Part shown: piece by piece, positions 20,370 to 31,908 of the stretch | Position numbering within the stretch: position 1 is the stretch's first letter | Layout: each line of letters opens with the position of its first letter | Assembly: GCF_042453785.1 (NCBI RefSeq) | Contig: NC_091673.1 | Span: forward strand, 11,131,501 to 11,195,500 | Direction of reading: 5' to 3' | DNA length: 64,000 bases | Source of the DNA: Malus domestica | Taxonomy: Eukaryota > Streptophyta > Magnoliopsida > Rosales > Rosaceae | Notes under the pieces: model-generated | Databases searched by the model: none | What the model saw: only the letters and a program-made list of their open reading frames with translations | Told to the model about the DNA's origin: nothing | Program-made: the position numbers and the translations under genes

Positions 20370-22845
20370 ATGGCGTCTCTGGCTCAGCAATTCACAGGCT
20401 TAAGATGCTCACCGCTCTCCACCTCGAGGCTCTCGAAGCCCTCAATCCTGCCGAAGCAAAACAAAATGCCTGGTTTGCTCCCCATCGTCTCCGCCGCGGT
20501 CATCTCGAATGCACAGACCAAAGAGCGCCTCAAGCTCAAGGAAATCTTCGAGGATGCTCACGAACGGTGTCGTACTGCCCCCATGGAAGGTGTCTCTTTC
20601 ACTCTTGACTCCTTTTACAACGCTCTCGAGAAGTACGACTTCAATTCTGAGATTGGAACTAAGGTCTGCCTCTCACCCTCTCCTTTTGGTAATTCAAATT
20701 TGGTTCTTTTTTTTTATTTTAAAAAATCCTTTTGATTAAAGGTGAAAATGGTTTGATGGGTATGAGCTGAAACGAAGAAGTTATGTCTTTTTGTATCGAA
20801 TTCGAGACTTGGTCTGTGTCATTGGGCTCACATTCCATACCCAGAAGAACTATTTTTCTTCTTTTATGTGTAGAATCTACAATTGCATTAAGTGTTGGAA
20901 ATGGCACTACTTTGTCATTGGGCAATGCCTGCGGATTTTTCGGTTTTGAGCTTTTCTTCAATTCATTTTTTTGACTTGGCATATAGGTTTACAGTGAGTA
21001 CCTGTAACTGTTTACAGCATATGTAGTTTCTTTGTTATCCTGCGGGAGATTTTAAATTTGAGCACACGGCTTTGTTTTGTGGTTGTTTTTTTTCAGGTGA
21101 GGGGAACAGTTTTCAATATAGATAACAATGGAGCATTAGTTGACATTACTGCAAAATCTTCAGCATACTTGCCTCTTGAAGAGGCATGCATTCACAAAAT
21201 AAAGAGTGTAGAAGAAGTGGGCATAGTTCCCGGAGTGAGAGAGGAGTTTGTGATTATTGGTGAAAACGAAGCTGACGATAGCTTGATCTTGAGCTTAAAG
21301 TCCATCCAGTATGACCTAGCATGGGAAAGATGTAGACAGCTCCAAGCTGAGGATGTTGTTGTCAAGGGTAAGGTAAGTATCTTCTTACCTTGGTTTCTTG
21401 CCTGGAATGTTAGAATTGGTATATATTTCCAAGCATCATGAGTATGATTGTAATTTTCAGACAAATAGCGCTCTAAAATGTATTTGTTCAGGTTGTTGGT
21501 GCGAATAAAGGTGGAGTGGTGGCCGTGGTGGAAGGCCTTAGAGGTTTTGTTCCTTTCTCCCAGATATCAACAGTTAGTCCTTTAACCTCCCTTCTAGATT
21601 TCCAATTCTCTTCTTAGTTGATACTTACGCCATCTTTCTGATTGCATTTGCTTGTGTGGTAGTCCATGAAATAAACAGGCAGTCCATAACATTATGCTTC
21701 TTCCTTCCAAAATTCTTTTCTATCCGGCATGCATTGCTGTCATTGGCATGGTTCTGAGTTCGAATTACTGTTAACACTAAATGCTTCAGTATCTGAACCA
21801 CATTTACTTTTATATATTAGAAATCAACTGCCGAAGATCTTCTTGAAAAGGAGATTCCTCTGAAGTTTGTGGAGGTTGATGAAGAACAGTCTAGGCTTGT
21901 CCTCAGTAACCGCAAGGCCGTGGCAGACAACCAAGCACAGCTTGGAATTGGGTCAGTTGTCCTTGGTACTGTTCAGAGCTTGAAGCCATATGGTGCCTTT
22001 ATCGACATTGGTGGAATCAACGGCCTTCTTCATGTTAGTCAGATCAGTCATGACCGAGTCTCTGATATTGCGACAGTTCTCCAACCTGGTGACACTCTCA
22101 AGGTCTAGATACTATATCCTTGGCAAGTTATTGGCTGATAGTCTTTTGCCACTGTTAAAACATTTCTAAATTTATACTATTTTTTTGTAGGTCATGATAT
22201 TGAGCCATGACCGTGAGAGAGGCCGTGTAAGTCTTTCTACCAAGAAGTTAGAACCTACTCCCGGTGACATGATTCGCAATCCAAAGCTTGTATTTGAGAA
22301 GGTATTTTCTGTACAATTACCTCTTAACATCTTTACTAGTTTCACTAACCGAATGGCGAATACTAAGTTGTAGCAGTGAAGGTCAATCTTCTTTTCTTCT
22401 TGTGTTTTCTCCTGTTATGTCCTTGTTACCTTTCCTGAAACCAGATAAATGACTTATTTGTATGTTTTTTTATTCTGTTCTATTAGGCGGAGGAGATGGC
22501 ACAGACATTCCGGCAGAGAATTGCTCAAGCGGAAGCTATGGCTCGTGCGGACATGCTCCGTTTCCAGCCGGAGGTACTTGCTGATTTATTATTTCATTAA
22601 ACTTGCTCTGAATGCCAAATGGAAAAACCAGACTAGGAAACCAGAGTTGAATGTACTTGAATCAGCTTTTAGGGCTGATTAGCGGAGCCAAATTGGCGTG
22701 TTTGTTAAACCTTACGCTTTTTTCCTTAATTTTGCAGAGTGGGTTAACCCTCAGCTCCGACGGAATCTTGGGTCCTCTCACTTCGGACTTGCCAGTCGAG
22801 GGTTTAGATTTGAGCGACGTTCCCCCGGCTGAAGTGACTGACTGA
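20370..22845 (+). CDS. RPS1: Plastid 30S ribosomal protein S1
   Basis: Seven exons: 20370-20663, 21097-21372, 21492-21572, 21821-22102, 22191-22301, 22487-22573 and 22738-22845, all in phase 0, giving 412 aa. The N terminus ([20 protein letters not shown]) is Ser/Thr/Arg-rich and lacks acids, a typical plastid transit peptide. Three S1 RNA-binding repeats follow: from about residue 95 ([18 protein letters not shown]), about 184 ([20 protein letters not shown], with [11 protein letters not shown]) and about 259 ([20 protein letters not shown], with [13 protein letters not shown]). The acidic tail ends [11 protein letters not shown]. It helps the chloroplast small subunit bind mRNA for initiation. 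The start at 20370 is set by the transit peptide; the frame is open further upstream only across a TC tract. It converges with the NEMF gene. Confidence 0.96.
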
Positions 22846-23136
22846 GGCGTAAATGTTCCTCAGCTTTTTCGGGGTTTTTCCCGCTTTAATTTTCTTGTAG
22901 AAATTGTTTGTAAAAGCTCATACCCCAGACTGCCTGTGATGCTAATACACAATCACATTGCTTTAACAAAACCGTTTATGCATATGGCTAGCTATGGAAA
23001 ATGGAAACATCATTGTTCTGCTTTTGTACAGTAGAGAGTATACTGGCGTAACACATCCGAGACAGGTCCAAACAGAGAAAACGAGTGTGGTCTGTGTTTT
23101 CAAAACGTCGACGCAGCATGAAGCTGTTTAGGCCAC
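22846..23136. other. Shared 3' flanks of two convergent genes
   Basis: Only 291 bp separate the stop codons of plastid S1 (plus) and NEMF (minus), so this must hold both 3' untranslated regions, which may overlap. No other feature seen. Confidence 0.6.
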
Positions 23137-26100
23137 CTACTTAGCTTTGCTGCTGCTCTTCTTGACTTTCTTCTGCTTCTGCTTCAACTGAGTGAGGCCT
23201 GCAGATGTTATCTTCACATTGCCGATAATTGCAGCAACCAGCTCAGGATCAGTACATGCTTTCATCAACTCTTTCTCTCTAACCGTTGCTTCCGGCCTGT
23301 GGCTAAACAAATTCATGGCAGTTTTCGCAGCTACAAAAAAGAATTCAAGAAAGAGGTCAACCGATGCGATAAAAGCACTTGAACCAAAAAAAACCACACG
23401 TAAGGGAAACGAGAAGATAATTTTCTATCCTAGCATTGCAGGTACTTTAAAAGTTTGCAGACAAATTCAAGCGAGAAGTTCTTTACCTTTCCCCCTCTTC
23501 ACAGAGCCTGGAACTATCTTCACATGATATTTATAAGACTGGACGGAGCTATAAGGACCACAGACAGGCACCGCATATAAGAGAATATCACTGGGCAGTG
23601 GATTGCCCGTCAAGTAATCGACATCGTTTAATTTCTCCTTCTCCTCTTCACCTATCTCATGAATATCATCCTCCTCCATTGTCACCTTGTCAACTTCAGA
23701 AGTAGATTTATCCAAACCCACAGGAGGGTCATCTTCAACTCCATTTGCATGACTATGTAACGTACCATCTTGATGTTCTGGACAATCCCGGGACAGATGA
23801 CCTACCTTTTTACATTTATAACATATTTTTGGAGCATCGACAGGACCTGCTAGATTAATAAGAATTGACGTTAACCACAAAAACTCAATGGACTTCCATT
23901 ATATGATACTAGAGAGAAATAACCAGCACAGATGGTCTATGGCCTTGGAAGTTTAAAATGCTGATGAAACATGAAGAATGAGGATGACATACTCAGTTTC
24001 TTATCTTCAGCCAGAGCTGAATTTTCATTTTGGGACTCTCCACTCTTCTGTACTCTTCCAGCAGACTGAAATTCACAAATATTGTCATTTAGATCTATTA
24101 TTAGGTTTCTTGAGCAAAAAAATGGAGTAACTTCAAAAAAATCATAGGAAAATTCTGAAGGATGTTGTTATGGATACAGTTATACGTTTGCAGTTCATTT
24201 GTGAGAAAATATTAGAATGAAAGTTCTATAACTAGTGCACATGCATAGATGCGGATGCATGTGTACGAAAAAGCACGAAATTATGCATCAAGTGTAAGAG
24301 GCATCAAAGCTTAAATTTAGAAAAGATGAATTAAGGGCTACAGAAAACCAATTGGTTATAAATATAAGAATGCTGCAAGTAACTTTACTCACAGCTAGCA
24401 AAGCCATACGGATCCTTCTTTCTTCCTCATCCTGGTCGGCATACTTCTCTTTCATCTTCTTGAGTTTACCCTTTTGTCCACGGCTGGCTTTTCCACTACT
24501 TGGCTTCTTATCATGAACTTCATTTTCGGTCTGTCTGACAGAAATATTGTGTTGTTTTGATCGGCTGGTTTTTCCACCACTAGGCTTCTTCTCATGAACT
24601 TCCTCTTCTGGCTGACTGACTGAACTCTCATGTTGTTTCAATTTTTCGTTTTGCAGATCAGCTTGTTCTTCATGAGCACAACCAGTCTGTCCTTTCTTGA
24701 GCTTTCTTCTTTCAGCTCTTGAAATATGAGGTTTCTCTCTTCCTGTAGCCTTATTCTCCTCAACATTAGGTTCTGCTACCAAATCAACGGGAGAAGTGTC
24801 AATTTGATATTTTTTAGCAGACATAGCTGTAGATCCAAGCCCAAGAGCTATATCAATGAGATCCTCAAGTTCTGGGGTGACAGATGAAACACCATTTACA
24901 GAAATATCAGCATCACTCAAGGTCTTCTTTTCTTTCGTGGGAATTTCAGCCGAGTCTTTTGCTTCAGCATTGCTTGTAAGTAAGCCATTCCCAGATGGGT
25001 CTTTCAGATCTGGTTTATCAATATGTATAGATGAATCAGGAGCAGGTTTTGGTTCTTCTGCAAGTTTTTCCTCTACGGTTTCATTCTCTGACTCAGAATC
25101 AGATACCTCTTCTAGAGGTCCATTTTCATCAACATCATTCGTCCCTTCCTCCTCACCTCTTACCCTCCTCTCATTCAGATGGGAGCCCAATGAGCTCTCG
25201 TCCAAGCGAAATAACAACCCAAAGCCCATAATTAGAGGGTGTGGAGGAAGAAAATTCTTCTTCCCACGAATCATAAAACTTCCAACTGTCAGATACTCCC
25301 CAGTAGGAGCAGTTTTACTGACCTGGTGAGGATGAACCCACCACGCACTAGTGACAATCTTTGAATCCCATGCTGCACTGTGGCAAACCTAGAGCATAAA
25401 TCAGTTAACTATTCAGTAATTACACATCCAGTGATATGAAGCACTCACAATAACACAATAAACTAATATGAAAACAAAAGCATTACATGGAGGTCTGTGA
25501 CTTACTGTGAAGCATCCTGCTTGGTTCAATGTAAGTGGAGGCACTGGTTGGTCAGGCCTATGGTTCTTTATCACGGTGCTGGAAGCCCCATGCAACTCCG
25601 CATGAACATACCTGTTTTTTTTTTTAAAAAAATCAATCAACATGAGAAAGAAGATGCTAAGTTGGTTTCACACTAAATGAAATAAGCAGCTACTTATTGG
25701 CATATTTGTAATAACTTTGAGATAAACTAAAGATTCTTGGAAATGTGAAATTGACCAACCAAGAATTCCTATCTCATATCAATGTGGCAATAATAAATTT
25801 TGTCAGCTCCATTTATAAGCTTATTTCCTTTCATTTCTCTTGAAGTAGCATGAAGATGTGAAATCACGAAAGGGGGAAAATTCTAGGGAGGATAAAAAGA
25901 AGAAAGTCCAAAGTCACTGGATGAGGAAAAAAGAATAGAAATCCAAATAAAAAAAACAAGATATTATAAAAAAATAAAAAATAAAAAATAAAATTTAATA
26001 AAAGAAACTTATATAGAAAGGGAACAAGAATTATCAATCGCCAATAGCAGAGGAGTTTCTCGAGGAGGCAACCATAGACAAGAAACATGTAGACACTTCC

Positions 26101-27864
26101 AGTGACCAATACGAAGGACATACAAAATTGTAAGACAAACAAAACTAAATGATGGATACAAGCTTCAGGAAGAATTTTCCCACACACTATAAGAACAATC
26201 ATAAATAATCATAAATCACAGTAAGTGTCTTTGAGGATTACAAGGGAGTGCGGGTAGAGGAGCTTGGGATAGAGTAAGATACTGGGCAGCCCCTTGGGCT
26301 TCAGTTTCAGTGGAGTTTAGAGATTACAATCTCTCTTCTATATTTAGGGATTTGTTAGCAGCTGTTAATTGATTCGGTTTAGCTTTTCCTCTGTTCAATT
26401 AGTTTTCAGTAGGGGTCCTTGCTAGTTTACTTCTAGCTCCAGGTGGATATCTTTTCCACGTGGTTTTCTTTTCCTCTTTTGTAAATTCTTTCCTTTTTTA
26501 AAAATTCTTTCGTTTCCTTTCAAAAAAAATAAATAAATCACAGTAAGTGTATTATTTAAATCTATAATTATTGTTTCGCAGTGCTAGATCATTTAGACAA
26601 GAACTAAAATGTATTCTGTCCACGTAACTAAATTGACTTACAGATCTCCTTTTGACATATAGCGCTTGACTATCATCTCATTTTGTTGAGCATCACGTCC
26701 ACTGATAATCAAATAGTTCTCACTGCTGATGAACCAGTTAAATTTCTCAAACCAGTGAACCTTGCGCATATGTGAAATGCTAGCAACAGCTTTTTCCTGC
26801 AAGTTATTTGAAACAAAGTGGAATTAAAAAATCAAAGACAGCTATCTTCTAAGATTATATTGGATAATGGTGACAAAAATCTACAGCTAATTATGCTTCT
26901 CCTCTTATAAATAATTCTGTTTTTCCTTGTATACATATTTTTGTACGTCTACAAATATATGCTTCGTGTTTCGGTTGCATGTGTTGACATACTGCTCTTA
27001 TCACACAGTATATATTTTCTGAATCCCTATTATTCTGTCCTTATATTTATGACACCCTGCCTTGAAAATTCTATTGTGCTAAACATGCTACAGCTTCTAC
27101 TTAGCAGTTGGATGAATACCATCACAAAAACATGGTTGTGCTAAAAGGCTAAAATAACTGATTTGCATTTTATATTTGCAGGCTAGCCATTTAAAACTAA
27201 ATCATAAGACTATGGAAGCTGAAGCTACCTGTGACAGCTGGAGACGAGTCTTTTTCTCCGCCGCCTTAAATGCTTTTTCATGTGCTGTTACAGTCTTCTC
27301 CTGTTTGCTCTCCTGTTTTTTCTTTAGTTCATACCACCGCCGAGCATTGGCATGTGCTGAAAGTGCTAAATCAACTTCCACCTATAATAGAGAAGAAAGG
27401 TGATGGAAGTAGAAGGTAAGATGAAGAGACTCATCGTTTTATTCTAGTGAAGATGTAGAAAAATAGAACATTCAAACAAACCTTATCTGCAGGGAGAGTC
27501 TTCTCATCATCATCCATTTCATCAAGATTGTTGCTCAGCAGCAATGTCATGCAATTCTTTTCAAGCTGAAGCTTGTCAATGAGGCTAGCAACAGGGTTTC
27601 CATGTTTCTTCTCCTCCTTCACCATTCTAGCAATATCCTCCCAACTTGTGCCCTTTGCTAAAGCTACACGAACAGCTACTATAGCAGCATCCACATCATC
27701 TAAATTATATTCTATCAATTCCGCCATTTTAACACACTGATCAACTTCTTTCCTTAGCATGTGAACACGATTTTCCTATATCATAGGATTGAAATGATTG
27801 AGACAAAAGATTCCAAGCATAAATAGCACATATGGTCCAACAACATAGAATGCAGAACGTAAAC

Positions 27865-27898
<34 letters not shown>

Positions 27899-29934
27899 AA
27901 CATTAATATTTCCGAACCCCTGACCCCTCTACCCATCCCCCTACAAAGGGGGATGGGGTACATGGAATTTCGGTTCAACCTAAGTCATAACGCAGAAAAA
28001 ATCTACTCAAACCTGCCTTTGAATTTCAAATAACATAGTAGAAGAAACAGGGCAAACCTGATCAACACGTATTTTATTAAGCTTCTGGGTGGCAGAGCTC
28101 TCTTTCGCCTTTTGCTGTTGTTCTGCCCTTTGACTCTCAATTTTGCTATAGAACTCATCCAAAGAAGCATCAAATGTTTCTAACTCCACATGCTCCCTCG
28201 ATTTGAATTGGTTCAATAATATGGGGCAGAATTCATCATATATCTGCAAAGATGCAGAAGTCACTGTTAAAGTTTAAAACACCATGTAATGGAATCCTAA
28301 CTAGGCAGATCTCCATCAACCAAGGGAAGGAAAAAGGGAAATTACACACTAGTTAAAGCATGTTAAGGCAGTGTGCTAACCTGGACAGAACTTCCTGGTT
28401 CAGATGGGGGAGCACTTTTCCCTGAATTCTTCTGCATTAAAATGTACCCTTCAGGAATTTTATCACCTGAAATGACATCATGCAGCCAATCCTCAAACTT
28501 CGCAACAGCTTCAACCAAAAGCTGAATTGCATTATCGTCTAACTTGTTCTCTTTAGAAACTTTTGTATTTGGAATGAGGCCAGCATCTAATATAATATGC
28601 TCAGATAGCGCAGGTCCATAGCCCAACGCATCCCCAAGAACATTCTTCAAGGTGGCCTGTTTTGCTTTAGTATCACCGCTACTTTTACTTGACTCAGCAG
28701 GCTTCCCACCTTTACTTTTACCCTTTTTCTCTTTTGGTGCATCAGGCACATTATTTCCACCTTCATGATCCTTAACGGGTTCATTGTTATCTGGTTCCTT
28801 AGACAAGGTAAGAGCTTCCTGTAACCTTTCAGCAGTTGTTCGCTCAAAAACTCGACATATTTCAATTGGATAACGATGACGTGACATGATTGCAACCCCT
28901 TTATCGTCATCCCTATTAAATGAGAATTACCACCTAATTAATATTTCAACTTAAGAGAAAGAAAACAAAAGAATCAGACATTTGTGTGCTCTCTTACTGA
29001 ACAGTAAGAACAATCAGAAGCTAGCAAAGATGTTTCTAGCCAAATCTTAAAGCTACAAATGCTAACACAAATAGTAGCACATCAATAATTAAGCAAGAAC
29101 TGGAAAACTTTTTATTCGTAACATGCCAAGTTGATGGGCAAGAATGTGAGCCCAATAATTAGCAATTTCATAAGAAATGGATGCTACTCACTAACCTATG
29201 GGAGCGAAGAAGGGTCATGACCATAAAATCCGAATCTGCGAGAATAACATTTCCCTGGGCATAAAGCTCCAATATAACATAGTACGCATTTTCACCGAGC
29301 CCAAATTGAAAGAGAACAATCTGCAAAGGAGATCACAAAAGTTGGACAAAATCCAGAAACTAAACAGTAAAAAAAAGCCAAAAATGATAAAAAAGAACCC
29401 AATTTGCAGAAATGTCATATAGCTTGTACCCTATCATATCCAAGCTGCCGTACATCCTCGAGCCTTCGTGTTCGTATGTGCTTCCTCAATTTTAAGGTAA
29501 ACCCAGATGGAGTATTACTCTTATCCCTGCACAAATTGCAGAAACAAAGATATCCTTTTACCCATTATCTGCAAATTTCAATGGAATGCAATAACTGATA
29601 GGCATACCGAACGTATTGAGTCGTATGCAATCTGACGCCACTCTCAATCAATAGAAAAACCTTCTCGCTCTCGCCGGACTCTGTGACTCCACTGCTATTC
29701 ATGAGCTTCAACATATACGTCTGCAGAAAACCCAATTTCACAACACATTTGAGAATCATAGGAATGCGAATTTGATTGATTAAAGGGAGAAGAAGGAGAG
29801 AATGGAGGGGAGAAAGAGAGAGAAGAGACCTTGGGGGAGAGATCGTAGACGTTGGAGCAGCGCATGCCGATAAGCCGCCGCAAGCACTTGACCTCGGCGG
29901 CGACATCGGCGGTGTTCATCCGGACCTTCACCAT
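23137..29934 (-). CDS. NEMF: NEMF/Rqc2-type ribosome quality control factor
   Basis: Fourteen exons: 29830-29934, 29608-29720, 29430-29526, 29196-29320, 28381-28912, 28058-28243, 27482-27775, 27229-27381, 26642-26796, 25506-25611, 24393-25388, 23993-24065, 23487-23846, 23137-23330. All phases agree; the product is about 1,162 aa. NFACT-N starts [20 protein letters not shown]; the D-R pair that is needed for C-terminal tailing in Rqc2/RqcH lies at 104-105 (LGYDR). A helical middle part with a coiled coil follows, then NFACT-R (about 517-620: [50 protein letters not shown]), a long acidic/Lys-rich linker, a CCHC zinc knuckle ([14 protein letters not shown]) and NFACT-C ([20 protein letters not shown]) with a basic [11 protein letters not shown] end. 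The family binds stalled 60S-peptidyl-tRNA and recruits the Listerin ligase. Introns hold a LINE scrap and a CA repeat. Confidence 0.95.
26229..26532 (+). mobile_element. LINE 3'-end fragment in NEMF intron 9, with target duplication
   Basis: ATAAATCACAGTAAGTGT flanks it perfectly at 26211-26228 and 26533-26550. The interior ends in a T/A-rich region and an A-rich tail (26522-26532), as for a heavily 5'-truncated non-LTR element. It carries scraps such as [12 protein letters not shown] at its start but no catalytic domain. Orientation is opposite to the gene. Confidence 0.7.
27867..27896. repeat. CA microsatellite in NEMF intron 6
   Basis: About 14 CA units within the intron between exons 6 and 7. 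Confidence 0.9.
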
Positions 29935-30523
29935 CTTCGCCGACGAGGCTCCTCCTCTGTCTCTGGGTGTTGTATTGCGTGATCGGCGGTGGGGTTATTA
30001 GCCTTCTGTGCAAAGGCGAAGGAGCCTTTCTTCTCTTTCTACAATTCTATGCGACAAACAAATGGCGAAGGAGAAAGGGTTTTTACCCAATCATCACACT
30101 ATTAAGCGGGAATTATAACTTCTAGTTTCCTGGTAAAGCGCGTTATGTATGTTTTTCCTTTACTTGGTACGTAAACACACTTTATAAATTTTCTGTCACT
30201 TCATAATTTAACGTTAATTTTTATATCAACACTATAAAATATTGTACAAAAAATATGAGATGACAGAGAGTTCATAAAGAATCCCACTTTTGGGAGATTT
30301 TGGGAGAGTCTGTTTAACATCTCTCTACTTGGTATAGTGACAATGATACAAGTAGGATTTTTTCTTTTACAATTGGTTTACTTGAAATTGGAGGAGTCAT
30401 GAACCGGTATAGAAAAAATGGGGACGTAAAGTATGTGATGAACAACCTTAAGCAACCAGTCCGCCTATCGTGTACTTGATGTTTTATGTTTATCATACCC
30501 AAAACCAATGTAAGGTTCACTTA

Positions 30524-30890
30524 CACTGTGTTTGAATGAGAGAAATAAACTTGGAATTTGGATAAAAGTCATACTTTATAAATTGACATGCACAAATTCC
30601 CTTGTTTGGATTTATAACATACAAATTTAGAATTTCCATGTGGAAAAAAAAACTTCAAATTTGGAGCCTCCAATTTCCACGTTTAAATTTCATGTAAATA
30701 TGTGTCATTTCCCAATTTCTATGATTGAGAATTTAAAATTAACAAATTCCGTTTTCAATTCTATTGTTCTTTTAGGTTAACTAAACAACAAAATTCACAA
30801 ATTCTAGAAAATAAAATCCCGTCATTTCAATTTCCATCATTTTAAGATTCCTTAGTAATCTTAAATTTATTCATCCAAACATAATGTTAC
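30524..30890. repeat. Fold-back AT-rich MITE-like element
   Basis: The left end CACTGTGTTTGAATGAG is mirrored by the right end TTCATCCAAACATAATG (inward reading CATTATGTTTGGATGAA). The interior is full of AATTTCCA/AAATTC motifs and is non-coding. Such ends are common in hAT-like MITEs of eudicots. Target duplication not resolved. Confidence 0.5.
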
Positions 30891-31199
30891 TTTTTCATTT
30901 TCTGATTGTAAGTGAACGCATGATATGACATAAATGAGATTGAGTGATGCTTATTATCTCGTAATTGAGTTTTTGTTTCCATAAAGGCCTGCACTTATTT
31001 CGACTCTTGCGCCATTTAAGTTAATATAATGATATGGAAACCACATTCTCATTTGATTTACACGCCCATTTGCAAAGCGAAGCACGAACTCGTTTTGAAG
31101 TATCAGCGTGTAAGCACCAAACAGAAAAAAAATAAAGCATCAACAGAGGGCAGGAGAAATCAGAACCATGCACATCTCTGAGAAGAACACGAGACTTAT

Positions 31200-31436
31200 A
31201 TAACTCGTTTGAAAATATTTTAAGAGGATTGAAAGCGCTTTTGGTGAAAATGTTTTTAAAACCAATCTTTAGTAAAAATTCAAATAGATCTTGTAAAAAC
31301 ACTTCAAATGCTTTCTGCTAGAAACATATCTGGTGCTTCTTCCAAAAAAACACTTAAAATGCTTTTGAAACCCGAAAGCAAATTTTCATAAAACACTTTC
31401 AGTCATTTTAAAAGCACTTCCAAACAAACCCATAAT
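31200..31436. repeat. MITE-like element with AAAGCGCTTTT core
   Basis: The right part reads inward GGGTTTGTTTGGAAGTGCTT; the interior repeats AAAAGCACTT, AAGCGCTTTTGG and CACTTTCAG. A similar degraded fragment lies in a UPL6 intron at about 35715-35860. Non-coding. Confidence 0.45.
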
Positions 31437-31908
31437 TATTTCTGCAGATGACTTGTTCAACAGGAGGAATTAAAAGCACTTTCTATTTATATAATCTGCC
31501 CCTTCTCCTTTACAGAAATATATAATACAAAATAGAAACGTTACGGTTATCAAAACAATCGCCTATTTATGCCGAGGAAAGCCATTAGCGACTGACCCAA
31601 GACCTGCACATATAATCTGTAAATTTAACAAAGCAGTAGCAAGAACTTTGGCAGATCACCACCCAACAGATATATACATGTCAAATCAGGAGCTTGCCGG
31701 AAAATACGAATATCTACATGCCATCAAGTTTGAGCTTCGCTCTATCGGCTTTTTGAAGTCCGTTCGGTTATTACACAGCTTGGATTCCAAGCAGGGGCAT
31801 CAAATTAACAGCGCATGATGTGAACTGTCTCCGCCTCGAGGATGGTTTGCTCCACAGAAGAAAGGAGCAGAGGATTAGATTAGGTGCAACTAGAATGCAC
31901 GGTTTCAA

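Larger units (their letters stand above)
29935..31908. other. NEMF promoter side and UPL6 3' flank
   Basis: The spacer between NEMF (start at 29934) and UPL6 (stop at 31909). It holds the NEMF 5' leader and promoter, two MITE-like elements (listed separately) and the UPL6 3' untranslated region. No gene of its own. Confidence 0.6.

Noticed and set aside
24856..25329. 157-codon plus-strand Ser-rich frame
   Set aside because: Antisense shadow of the acidic linker exon of NEMF.
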